A stretch of 7,433 nt of DNA from Candidatus Aenigmatarchaeota archaeon (GTDB lineage: Archaea > Aenigmatarchaeota > Aenigmatarchaeia > QMZP01 > QMZT01), in the NCBI GenBank assembly GCA_023128965.1, contig JAGMCY010000091.1, forward strand, positions 1 to 7,433, written 5' to 3'. Both the position numbers and the translations under genes were made by a program. The notes beneath the pieces are model-generated. The model was not told the origin of the DNA, did not search any database, and saw only the letters and a program-made list of their open reading frames with translations. Below are positions 1-6,565 of the stretch, piece after piece (position 1 is the stretch's first letter; every line of letters starts with the position of its first letter).

Positions 1-216
1 AAAAAAGAAGAAGAAATAAAGAAAGTGGTAAGGAAAAGCATAATTGCAAAAACGAATATACCTAAAGGAACCATCATAACCAAGAACATGCTGGTTATCA
101 AGAGGCCCGGGACAGGGATCGAGCCGAAAGATATAAACAAAGTTATAGGTAAAAGGATAAAAAAGGATATTGAAAAAGACAACATCATAAAATGGGATAA
201 TATTGCAGAGGGATAA
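1..216 (+). CDS. NeuB-type nonulosonate synthase, C-terminal part (5' truncated)
   Basis: This is the last 71 residues of an N-acetylneuraminate/legionaminate-type synthase, which condenses phosphoenolpyruvate with a 6-carbon N-acetylated sugar to make a 9-carbon nonulosonic acid in the cytoplasm. The reading frame is open to the left edge, so the TIM-barrel catalytic domain lies outside the window. What remains is the C-terminal SAF (antifreeze-like) domain: an IIAKTNIPKGTIIT stretch, then the KRPGTGI motif followed by an NKVIGK stretch, both typical of the NeuB family where this domain caps the partner subunit's active site. A GTG at position 25 could be mistaken for a start, but homologous sequence continues upstream of it. 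The stop is 2 bases before the start of the NeuC-type gene, implying an operon. The subtype (sialic, legionaminic or pseudaminic) cannot be read from this fragment; neighbours favour legionaminic (LegI). The family call is strong. Confidence 0.88.
   Translation, partial: KKEEEIKKVVRKSIIAKTNIPKGTIITKNMLVIKRPGTGIEPKDINKVIGKRIKKDIEKDNIIKWDNIAEG
208..213 (+). promoter_or_regulatory. Shine-Dalgarno site for the 2-epimerase gene
   Basis: GAGGGA sits 5 bases before the ATG at 219, inside the last codons of the NeuB-type gene. It is the clearest ribosome-binding site in the left block and supports 219 as the start of the next gene. Confidence 0.6.
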
Positions 217-218
217 AA

Positions 219-1364
219 ATGAGGAAGGTTTGCGTGGTGACAGGGACGAGGGCAGAATACGGGCTCTTGAAGCCCGTAATGGAAGCCATAAAAAAAACCA
301 AAAATTTAAAGCTCATACTGATTGTTGCTGGAATGCATCTTTCAAAGGAGTTCGGATATACAAAGAAAGAAATCATAAAAGACGGATTTAAGATAGATAG
401 CGAAGTTAGAATGAACCCGCAAAAAGATACGCCGTTTAGCATGTCAATTTCAGTCGGTAAGGGTATAGTTAAATTCTCAGAATCATTCAAATCTGTTAAA
501 CCTGACATAGTTTTGGTTTTGGGCGACAGAATAGAGGTCTTGTCCGCAACCATAGCCTCTTCTTACATGAACATACCGGTCGCGCACATACACGGGGGTG
601 ACGTATCGAAAGGTTTATATGACTCAACTAGGCACGCAATCACGAAATTCTCGCATGTCCATTTTCCTGCAACCAAGAAAAGTGCGGAAAGGATTTTGAA
701 GATGGGGGAAGACAAATGGAGGGTGTTCGTTGTAGGTGCCCCATGCTTGGACACGATCCTGAAAATTAAACTTCTAAAAAGAAAAGAGGCTGAAAATAAA
801 TTCAATTTGGATCTCAGCAAAACTATAATTTTAATGCTTCAGCATTCGGTTACCACGGAACCTGAAAAAGCAGGCAAACAGGCGATAGAGACCCTGGAAG
901 CGATAAAGAAATTCGGGGAACAGACAATCATCATATATCCCAATTCTGATGCAGGCGGCAGGAAAATGATAAAACAAATTAAAAAATACGAAAAGTTGCC
1001 TTTCTTGAAAGTTTACAAAAACGTATCTTATGAAGATTATTTGAGTCTCTTGAAATACGCAAGCATTCTGGTGGGTAATTCGAGCAGTGGTATCATAGAA
1101 AGCCCTGCATTCAAAATACCAGTGGTAAACATAGGAACGAGACAGAGTGGCAGGGAAAGATCCACAAATGTTATCGATGTTGGTCACGAGAGGAATGAGA
1201 TAATAGCTGCGATTAAAAAGGCAATTCATGACAAAAAATTCATAGAAAGAGTAAAAAAATGCAAAAACCCATACGGACGTGGTAATGCCAGCAAAAAAAT
1301 AGTTAAAATACTGAACGGCATAAAAATAGATAAAAAGCTACTGCAGAAAAAGATAACATACTGA
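219..1364 (+). CDS. Hydrolysing UDP-N-acetylglucosamine 2-epimerase (NeuC/LegG family)
   Basis: The 381-residue product matches the length and motif series of the hydrolysing branch of the UDP-GlcNAc 2-epimerase family (GT-B fold). These enzymes invert C2 and release the nucleotide, giving the free mannose-configured sugar used by NeuB-type synthases. Visible motifs are TGTRAEYG (8-15, N-terminal nucleotide-sugar site), LGDRIE (101-106), HIHGGD (123-128), VGAPCLD (172-178), QHSVTTE (208-214), YPNSDAGG (240-247), VGNSSSGIIE (285-294) and NIGTRQSGRER (304-314). No signal peptide or membrane segment is seen, so it should be cytoplasmic. The ATG at 219 has a good ribosome-binding site and follows the NeuB stop by 2 bases. 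With an aminotransferase, acetyltransferase and dehydratase next door, the likely substrate is a 2,4-diacetamido-trideoxy NDP-sugar (LegG role) rather than plain UDP-GlcNAc (NeuC role). That substrate choice is inference; the family is clear. Confidence 0.92.
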   Translation: MRKVCVVTGTRAEYGLLKPVMEAIKKTKNLKLILIVAGMHLSKEFGYTKKEIIKDGFKIDSEVRMNPQKDTPFSMSISVGKGIVKFSESFKSVKPDIVLVLGDRIEVLSATIASSYMNIPVAHIHGGDVSKGLYDSTRHAITKFSHVHFPATKKSAERILKMGEDKWRVFVVGAPCLDTILKIKLLKRKEAENKFNLDLSKTIILMLQHSVTTEPEKAGKQAIETLEAIKKFGEQTIIIYPNSDAGGRKMIKQIKKYEKLPFLKVYKNVSYEDYLSLLKYASILVGNSSSGIIESPAFKIPVVNIGTRQSGRERSTNVIDVGHERNEIIAAIKKAIHDKKFIERVKKCKNPYGRGNASKKIVKILNGIKIDKKLLQKKITY

Positions 1365-1368
1365 TATT

Positions 1369-1773
1369 ATGAAAGAAATTGAAAAACGTTTCAGAGACTG
1401 GAAATACCCCAAGATAGAGGAAGGAAAATTGACAAAATGGAACTGGATGGTCCAGAACAAGGAAGGTCTGGTTCTCGGCAAGCGAACGGATATAGGAGCG
1501 TTCACGTACATAAATGCGAAACACGGGGTTGAGATACAGGATGACGTCCAGATAGGCAGTCATTGTTCAATATATTCCTTTTCAACCATCGACGGCAAAA
1601 AGGGCAAGGTGACCCTGAAAAGGAAATGCAGGATAGGGAGCCACAGCCTTATAATGCCGGGTGTTACCATCGGGGAAAACTCCGTAATAGGCGCTTTCAG
1701 TTTCGTGAACAAGGACATCCCGGATAACGTGGTTGCTCTGGGAGTTCCCGCAAAAGTTGTTAAAAAAACTTGA
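1369..1773 (+). CDS. Left-handed beta-helix (hexapeptide) acyltransferase
   Basis: This 134-residue protein is built of imperfect hexapeptide repeats with Ile/Val every sixth position: VEIQDD, VQIGSH, CRIGSH, SLIMPG, VTIGEN, SVIGAF between about residues 41 and 112. It ends in the IPDNVVALGVPAKVVKK tail usual in acetyl-CoA-dependent sugar O- or N-acetyltransferases of the isoleucine-patch superfamily. These work as trimers in the cytoplasm; His65 and His92, in repeated IGSH contexts, are candidate catalytic or binding residues. In this cluster the natural job is acetylation of the 4-amino group made by the adjacent aminotransferase (the LegH/PglD step), though O-acetylation of a glycan is possible. 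It is shorter than PglD and lacks that protein's N-terminal Rossmann-like domain. The start is 4 bases after the preceding stop with no recognisable Shine-Dalgarno, so translation probably depends on coupling. It overlaps the aminotransferase ATG by 1 base (TGATG). Confidence 0.85.
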   Translation: MKEIEKRFRDWKYPKIEEGKLTKWNWMVQNKEGLVLGKRTDIGAFTYINAKHGVEIQDDVQIGSHCSIYSFSTIDGKKGKVTLKRKCRIGSHSLIMPGVTIGENSVIGAFSFVNKDIPDNVVALGVPAKVVKKT

Positions 1774-2933
1774 TGATTAGAATGGAATGGAAGATACCAC
1801 TTTTCAAGTCATACTGGGAGGAGGACGACATAAAATCTGTGGAAAATGTAATCAGAAGAGGGACCCATTGGGCAGATGGCCCTGAAATAAAGAAATTCGA
1901 GGAAAAAATTTCAAAATTCGTGCACAGAAAATACACTGCAGCATTCAATTCGGGGACCTCGGCTTTGCATTCATTACTCCTAGCATACAGGATAGCGGAC
2001 AAGGAGGTTATAGTCCCATCCTTCACTTTCATAGCAACCGCGAACACGGTCGTGTTGGCTGGAGGGAAACCCGTTTTCGCCGAGGTTGAAGAAGAAACAT
2101 TCGGACTGGACGCTGATGATGTTGAAAACAGGATAACGAAAAACACGAAAGCAATAATATCCGTACATTACGGAGGATGTCCTTGCCGTGACATCGAAGA
2201 ACTGAAAGGCATCGCAAAAGAACACGGATTGGTTCTGATAGAGGACGCTGCAGAAGCTTTTGGATCTACATTTAACGGAAAAATGCTGGGGACATTCAGC
2301 GACTCCGCAATATTCAGTTTTTGCCAGAACAAGATCATAACCACAGGTGAGGGCGGAGCAGCTGTGACAGATTCCAATGAAATTTACGAGAAATTGAAAC
2401 TTTTGAGGTCACACGGAAGATTAGAAACTAGCAGAGATGGGTATTTCTCATCTACCGGGGATACGGAGTACACAGAAGCCGGTTACAACTACAGAATTCC
2501 CACCATATGTGCCGCTATTGGCCTTTCCCAGATGGACAAGATAGATAAGATCATAAAAAAGAGGATATCCAACGCGAACTACATGAACGATAAACTTTCT
2601 AACGTGAAGGGTGTGACGGTTCCTATACCAACAAAAAACTTCAAACACGTATACCAGCTTTACACGATCAAACTCGAGAACGATAAAATAAGGGATTCCC
2701 TCCAGAAACACCTGGCAAAGAACGGCGTAATGACCAAGGTTTATTTCAACCCTATTCATCTGAAAAAACTTTACAGGGAAAGATATGGGTACAAAGAAGG
2801 GGATTTACCTATAACGGAGGATATCTCAAGAAGAGTCTTAACGCTTCCCATGTATCCTGACCTTTCAAAAGAAGAGATGGATCACATCTTAGACAAGATA
2901 AGGTTGTTTTTTAAAAGACAGTTCAATAAATAG
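1773..2933 (+). CDS. DegT/DnrJ/EryC1/StrS-family PLP-dependent sugar aminotransferase
   Basis: The 386-residue protein is a full-length fold-type I aminotransferase that converts a 4-keto (or 3-keto) NDP-sugar to the amino sugar, using glutamate as donor in known relatives. Visible landmarks are SGTSAL (60-65, cofactor phosphate region), IVPSFTF (80-86), LIEDAAEAFGS (155-165, Asp158 contacts the pyridine nitrogen in the family), SFCQNKIITTGEGG (182-195) with Lys187 as the predicted Schiff-base lysine, NYRIP (239-243), VYFNPIHLKKLY (323-334) and LPMYPDLS (358-365). The DNA codon for Lys187 is AAG at 2331. Start choice: a TTG at 1770 and an ATG at 1782 are also in frame. The ATG at 1773 is preferred because TGATG joins stop and start, suggesting coupled translation. 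Position before a 4,6-dehydratase gene supports action on the 4-keto product (LegC/PglE-like role). Precise substrate and stereochemistry are inferred from context. Confidence 0.9.
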   Translation: MIRMEWKIPLFKSYWEEDDIKSVENVIRRGTHWADGPEIKKFEEKISKFVHRKYTAAFNSGTSALHSLLLAYRIADKEVIVPSFTFIATANTVVLAGGKPVFAEVEEETFGLDADDVENRITKNTKAIISVHYGGCPCRDIEELKGIAKEHGLVLIEDAAEAFGSTFNGKMLGTFSDSAIFSFCQNKIITTGEGGAAVTDSNEIYEKLKLLRSHGRLETSRDGYFSSTGDTEYTEAGYNYRIPTICAAIGLSQMDKIDKIIKKRISNANYMNDKLSNVKGVTVPIPTKNFKHVYQLYTIKLENDKIRDSLQKHLAKNGVMTKVYFNPIHLKKLYRERYGYKEGDLPITEDISRRVLTLPMYPDLSKEEMDHILDKIRLFFKRQFNK

Positions 2934-2975
2934 TTTTATTAAAAAGCATATACTATTCATATTTGGTGCTTGACA
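2934..2975 (+). promoter_or_regulatory. Intergenic gap with possible archaeal promoter for the dehydratase
   Basis: This 42-base AT-rich gap separates the aminotransferase stop from the dehydratase start, much wider than the 1-4 base junctions before it. Two TATA-like stretches are present: TTTTATTAAAA (2934-2944) and CATATACTA (2947-2955). Neither is a perfect match, and their spacing to the ATG allows either a very short leader or a leaderless transcript. A promoter is plausible but not shown; read-through from the operon is equally possible. Confidence 0.35.
2965..2968 (+). promoter_or_regulatory. Ribosome-binding site deciding the dehydratase start
   Basis: GGTG matches the core of the archaeal/bacterial anti-Shine-Dalgarno complement. 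It lies 7 bases before the ATG at 2976, but only 1 base before an in-frame TTG at 2970. The spacing selects ATG 2976 over the longer TTG reading and over the ATG at 2982. Confidence 0.5.
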
Positions 2976-4007
2976 ATGGCAATGAAAAACATATTCAAGG
3001 GAAAAAACATCTTGGTAACCGGAGGGACAGGCTCTATAGGGTCTGAAATAGTTTTCAGTTTATTGAAATACAGCCCAAAAGTAATCAGGGTTTTGGACAA
3101 CAACGAATCAGCCTCCTTTTATTTACGCCAAAGACTCGGAAAAAACGTAAAGAAGGTAAGGTTTTTAATCGGGGACGTCAGAGACAAGGAAAGGTTGAAA
3201 AGGGCGATCGATGATATAGATATAGTTTTCCACGCAGCCGCGCTAAAGCATGTCGACATCTGCGAATACAACCCCTTCGAATCGGTAAAGACGAATGTTT
3301 TGGGAACCCAGAACCTCCTTGAGGCTGCGCTTGACGGGAATGTTGAAAGGTTCATAACGATAAGCACGGACAAGGTCGTGAACCCCACCAGCACGATGGG
3401 GACAACCAAACTCCTGGCAGAAAGACTGACCATAGATGCCAACTATTACAAGGGTAAAAGGAAAACCATATTTTCATGCGTACGTTTCGGTAATGTAATG
3501 GGGTCAAATGGTTCAGTGATACCATTATTTAAGGAACAGGTCAAGAACGGCGGACCCCTGACGGTCACCGAACCAGATATGATAAGGTTTATGATGTCAA
3601 TGAGGCAGGCAGTGGACATGATTCTTAACGCAGCGAGTATGATGCATGGAGGGGAGATATTCATATTCAAGATGCCCACAATAAAATTGAAAGACCTAAC
3701 CAGCGTGATGATAGAGGAACTCGCCCCAAAATACGGACATAAGAAATCCGATATAGGTATCAATAAGATAGGGATCAGGAGAGGTGAAAAACTATACGAA
3801 GACCTTGTAACAGATGGTGAACTTAAACATACTGTTGAAACAAGGGACATGTTCATAATACTCCCTGATGCCCCTGAAGAGCACATCAGGAAACCAGCAC
3901 ACAGGGGAATCGAAAAAGTGAAATCAAAAAGCTATTCCTCCAAGAACACGAAAACCCTTTCAAAGGGTCAGATAAAAAAACTTCTTCTGAAAGAGGGGCT
4001 AATTTGA
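2976..4007 (+). CDS. CapD/FlaA1-like nucleotide-sugar 4,6-dehydratase (short, soluble)
   Basis: The 343-residue protein is an extended short-chain dehydrogenase of the polysaccharide-biosynthesis CapD group, which oxidises C4 and removes water across C5-C6 of an NDP-GlcNAc. Landmarks are TGGTGSIG (15-22, NAD(P)-binding loop), GDV (66-68), HAAALKHV (86-93), the catalytic segment STDK (130-133) with Met141 and Lys145, RFGNVMGSNGS (170-180) and RRGEKLYEDL (268-277). The usual Tyr of the YxxxK pair is Met here (MGTTK), as in the PglF/WbpM type, whereas FlaA1/PseB-type enzymes keep Tyr. Asp132 and Lys133 fit the acid/base pair of this family. It lacks the N-terminal transmembrane domain of PglF and WbpM, so it should be cytosolic. 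It supplies the 4-keto sugar for the upstream aminotransferase. UDP- versus GDP-GlcNAc cannot be told from sequence. The last 25 residues are the Lys-rich SKN...LSKGQIKKLL tail seen in relatives. Confidence 0.9.
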   Translation: MAMKNIFKGKNILVTGGTGSIGSEIVFSLLKYSPKVIRVLDNNESASFYLRQRLGKNVKKVRFLIGDVRDKERLKRAIDDIDIVFHAAALKHVDICEYNPFESVKTNVLGTQNLLEAALDGNVERFITISTDKVVNPTSTMGTTKLLAERLTIDANYYKGKRKTIFSCVRFGNVMGSNGSVIPLFKEQVKNGGPLTVTEPDMIRFMMSMRQAVDMILNAASMMHGGEIFIFKMPTIKLKDLTSVMIEELAPKYGHKKSDIGINKIGIRRGEKLYEDLVTDGELKHTVETRDMFIILPDAPEEHIRKPAHRGIEKVKSKSYSSKNTKTLSKGQIKKLLLKEGLI

Positions 4008-4017
4008 GTTCTATAAA

Positions 4018-4027
4018 CTTATAAAAA
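4018..4027 (+). promoter_or_regulatory. Archaeal-type TATA box for the radical SAM-glycosyltransferase pair
   Basis: CTTATAAAAA is preceded by an A-rich triplet (AAA at 4015-4017) that could serve as part of a BRE. The box centre lies about 27 bases before the ATG at 4050, so transcription would begin at or next to the start codon. No Shine-Dalgarno-like sequence is present in 4028-4049, which fits a leaderless mRNA. No bacterial -35/-10 pair with good spacing stands out. This is inferred from pattern and spacing only. Confidence 0.55.
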
Positions 4028-4049
4028 TTCTTCTATTGTATAACTAACT

Positions 4050-5507
4050 ATGAAAATTGCTGTTACCAACCCTCCTTGGTGTGAAAATCCGGACAAGGCA
4101 TGGGGAGTCAGGGCAGGGTCCAGATGGTCATTTTCCATAAACAAAAACCAGAAGTATTACCCATTCCCGTTCTTCCTTTCACATGCTGCCTCCCTTCTCA
4201 AAAACAAAACAAACCACGAAATAAACGTAACCGATGCTATAACTTTGAGGATACCGAGAAAGAAGTTTTTGCATAAAATCAGGGACAGCGACGTTGTTGT
4301 CATGGAGAGTTCTACAGTGACTTTTGAGGAAGATGTCAAAACCGCTAGGATGATGAAAAAGGAGAACCCCAAAACAAAAATAATTTTCACAGGTCCCCAT
4401 GCAAAAGCGATGTATAACGATTACCTGAATTCGGGATTTGCGGATTATGTCTGCATAGGCGAATGTGAGAAAACATTAGTCGAACTTGTCAAGAGTTTGA
4501 ACAGGGGCAATCCGGAGAAGGTTAACGGAATTGCCTTTAAAAGGAGGGGGAAGGTGATCAAAACCCCCGACAGAAATTCAATAAAGAATCTGGATACCCT
4601 CCCGTTTCCTGCATGGGAGGAATTCCCGATGTACAGATATAACGAGCCTTTCTGCAAGGGCGTTCCAAACGTCCAAGTCATGACATCCCGCGGTTGCATA
4701 TATCAATGCCCATTCTGCATGTGGCCCCAGCTGATGTACAAGGAATGGAAATGGAGAGCATTTTCCGTGGATTACGTACTCGGGATGATAGACCACCTTC
4801 AAGATAATTATTATTTCAATGAATTCTATTTCGATGATGATACCTTTGATCTCAGGGACAAAAACGAGGCATTCAGGATGTACGAAGGTTTCAAGAAGAG
4901 GGACATACAATGGAGCACGATGTCGCATTTCGCCCCCCTGACTGAGAAGGAGATAAAGAAGATGGCAGAATCGGGAATGAGGGCCGCTAAGTTCGGCATA
5001 GAATCGGGATCGGAACGAATTCTTGAAACAACTTTGAAGAAAAAGGCGATATCAAAGGCGATGGTGAGGAGAAAATTGAAACTCTGCAAGGATTCTGGAA
5101 TAGAGACGCACGTCACTTTTACCCTCGGTCTACCCAACGAGACTAAAAGGGATATATCCAAAACGATCGATTTCCTTTTCGAGCTTTACTCGAAGAATCT
5201 AATAGATACCGCGCAATTCTCGATAACTACACCATTCCCCGGAACCAAGATGTTCGAGTGGGCGAAGGAAAAGGGATACCTAAAATACAAAGACTGGAGC
5301 GATTTCGATGGCATAGACTGTAGTGTGGTTGATTACCCAAATCTAAAAAAAGAGGACCTGAAAAGATTAATGAGAAAGGCCGCAGCTCTTTCGAGTTTCC
5401 TTTACTACCTTAAAAACAGGGAAAGGATGGTATCCGGTTATTTCTTCCTGAAGGAACCTTTCGAAATTATAAAAAGATTCAACAGAGTAATGAAAATGAT
5501 AATATGA
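4050..5507 (+). CDS. Cobalamin-binding-type radical SAM protein
   Basis: This 485-residue protein has an N-terminal Rossmann-like region (about 1-160) of the B12-binding type and a radical SAM core (about 205-400). The iron-sulfur motif is RGCIYQCPFC, a CX3CX2C with Cys216, Cys220 and Cys223. Other core landmarks are FYFDDDTF (259-266), KFGIESGSERIL (314-325), FTLGLPNET (357-365) and TTPFPGTKMF (393-402), the last typical of B12-linked radical SAM enzymes. In the N-terminal domain, NPPW (7-10), GVRAGSRW (19-26), FTGPHAKAM (113-121) and IGECE (136-140) fit the family, but the classic DxHxxG cobalamin motif is absent, as in many class B members. The C-terminal 80 residues are helical and basic. 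The reaction is unknown; C-methylation or another radical change of a sugar or lipid carrier is plausible from context. It starts with no ribosome-binding site and overlaps the next gene by 4 bases (ATGA). Confidence 0.85.
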   Translation: MKIAVTNPPWCENPDKAWGVRAGSRWSFSINKNQKYYPFPFFLSHAASLLKNKTNHEINVTDAITLRIPRKKFLHKIRDSDVVVMESSTVTFEEDVKTARMMKKENPKTKIIFTGPHAKAMYNDYLNSGFADYVCIGECEKTLVELVKSLNRGNPEKVNGIAFKRRGKVIKTPDRNSIKNLDTLPFPAWEEFPMYRYNEPFCKGVPNVQVMTSRGCIYQCPFCMWPQLMYKEWKWRAFSVDYVLGMIDHLQDNYYFNEFYFDDDTFDLRDKNEAFRMYEGFKKRDIQWSTMSHFAPLTEKEIKKMAESGMRAAKFGIESGSERILETTLKKKAISKAMVRRKLKLCKDSGIETHVTFTLGLPNETKRDISKTIDFLFELYSKNLIDTAQFSITTPFPGTKMFEWAKEKGYLKYKDWSDFDGIDCSVVDYPNLKKEDLKRLMRKAAALSSFLYYLKNRERMVSGYFFLKEPFEIIKRFNRVMKMII

Positions 5508-6562
5508 AAATAATATGCATAACCGGTCTTCCGCTGTCCGCGCCCACAATCGAATCGCGTTTAATTCCGTTAATATCCAATCTAAGAGAACACCGGTTTG
5601 AGTTAATCATCCCAAAATCAAGTGGTGTCTGGAAAGAAAAGGAATATAGGCAAAAACTACCCGATCACATCAGCCTCGTTGAGTATGGCTCGAAGTTCAT
5701 ATACCCGTTTTTTTCTATAAAGAAAAATCTTTTCAAGGATTTTGATGTTGTATACGTCTCCAAGCTCAGCCGGCTTTCAAGCCTCCCGGGGTATGTTCTT
5801 TCGAAAATAAAGGGAAAACCTCTAATTGTCGATTGCGATGATTACGACTGGAGTTCGGGACCCATATCAAATAAAATCATAGGGAATTTCGTTATAAAGC
5901 ACAACGATCACCTTATAACCGCTTCAAAGGAACTCAACAAAAGATACGGAGGAACATACATACCAAACACTACGGATCTGAACAAATTCAACCCTAGAAA
6001 GTATAACGGCAAAAAAATCAGAAAAAAATATGGTATCAAACCAACCGAAAAAATAATTATCTGGCCGGGGATTCTCCATTCCATAGTCGATATAAAATTT
6101 CTGGCAGAGATCGGAAACAAGTTGAAGGAATCACGTCTCATAATAGTTGGAAGCGGCGACAAATTCGAAAAGTTAAAAGAGAATGTTACATCCAAAAGGG
6201 TTATACTAGCAGGAATGGTATCGAAAGATGAGATGCCTAATTATTACGCAGCCGCTGATATCGGCGTTATCACTTTCCCCAAAACGGATTACCACATGTG
6301 TAAGTGCCCGATAAAACTCTTCGAGTACATGGCCATGGAGTTACCCATTTTCACAACTCCTGTGGGAGAACCAAAATATATGGTTGAAAAAACAAAATGT
6401 GGTTTCATCTGCGAAACCCCTCAGGGTTTCGTTGACAGAATAGAAAGTACCCCGAAAAGCGAGTTGGTCAAATTAGGGAAGATGGGGAGAAAATACCTTG
6501 AAAAAAATCAGAACTGGAAAATTCTTTCAAAAAAACTGAAAACTCTTTTATCCAATATTTAA
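5504..6562 (+). CDS. GT4-like glycosyltransferase (GT-B fold)
   Basis: The 352-residue protein resembles family GT4 retaining glycosyltransferases, which move a sugar from a nucleotide donor to a lipid-linked or glycan acceptor on the cytoplasmic face. The N-terminal acceptor half contains VVYVSKLSR (82-90) and VDCDDYDW (109-116), followed by YIPNTTDLNKFNP (152-164) at the domain linker. The C-terminal donor half begins at IIIWPGIL (184-191), then LIIVGSGDK (212-220), ILAGMVSKDEMPNYYAAADIG (234-254), and CPIKLFEYMAMELPIFTTPVGEP (268-290). Glu274 corresponds to the second Glu of the EX7E motif. The first position is Cys266, a change tolerated in the KLFEYMA subgroup but worth noting. No transmembrane segment or signal peptide is evident. 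The ATG lies inside the preceding gene's stop (ATGA), so the two are co-translated and probably act in one pathway. Donor and acceptor sugars are unknown. Confidence 0.87.
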   Translation: MKIICITGLPLSAPTIESRLIPLISNLREHRFELIIPKSSGVWKEKEYRQKLPDHISLVEYGSKFIYPFFSIKKNLFKDFDVVYVSKLSRLSSLPGYVLSKIKGKPLIVDCDDYDWSSGPISNKIIGNFVIKHNDHLITASKELNKRYGGTYIPNTTDLNKFNPRKYNGKKIRKKYGIKPTEKIIIWPGILHSIVDIKFLAEIGNKLKESRLIIVGSGDKFEKLKENVTSKRVILAGMVSKDEMPNYYAAADIGVITFPKTDYHMCKCPIKLFEYMAMELPIFTTPVGEPKYMVEKTKCGFICETPQGFVDRIESTPKSELVKLGKMGRKYLEKNQNWKILSKKLKTLLSNI

Positions 6563-6565
6563 AAC

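Noticed and set aside
25..27. GTG as the start of a small 63-residue protein
   Set aside because: The frame is open to the left edge and the translated sequence is the SAF domain of a NeuB-type synthase, so this is an internal codon.
1760..2146. Minus-strand open frame of 128 codons opposite the acetyltransferase/aminotransferase junction
   Set aside because: It is a Ser/Phe-rich antisense reading with no recognisable domain, and the plus strand carries a clear aminotransferase.
2970..2972. TTG as the dehydratase start
   Set aside because: The GGTG site would be only 1 base away; the ATG at 2976 has normal spacing.
3446..3886. Minus-strand open frame of 146 codons opposite the dehydratase
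   Set aside because: Low-complexity antisense translation; the plus-strand protein has a full set of catalytic motifs.
4008..4049. Rho-independent hairpin terminator after the dehydratase
   Set aside because: No stable GC-containing inverted repeat followed by a T-run is visible; the gap looks like a promoter.
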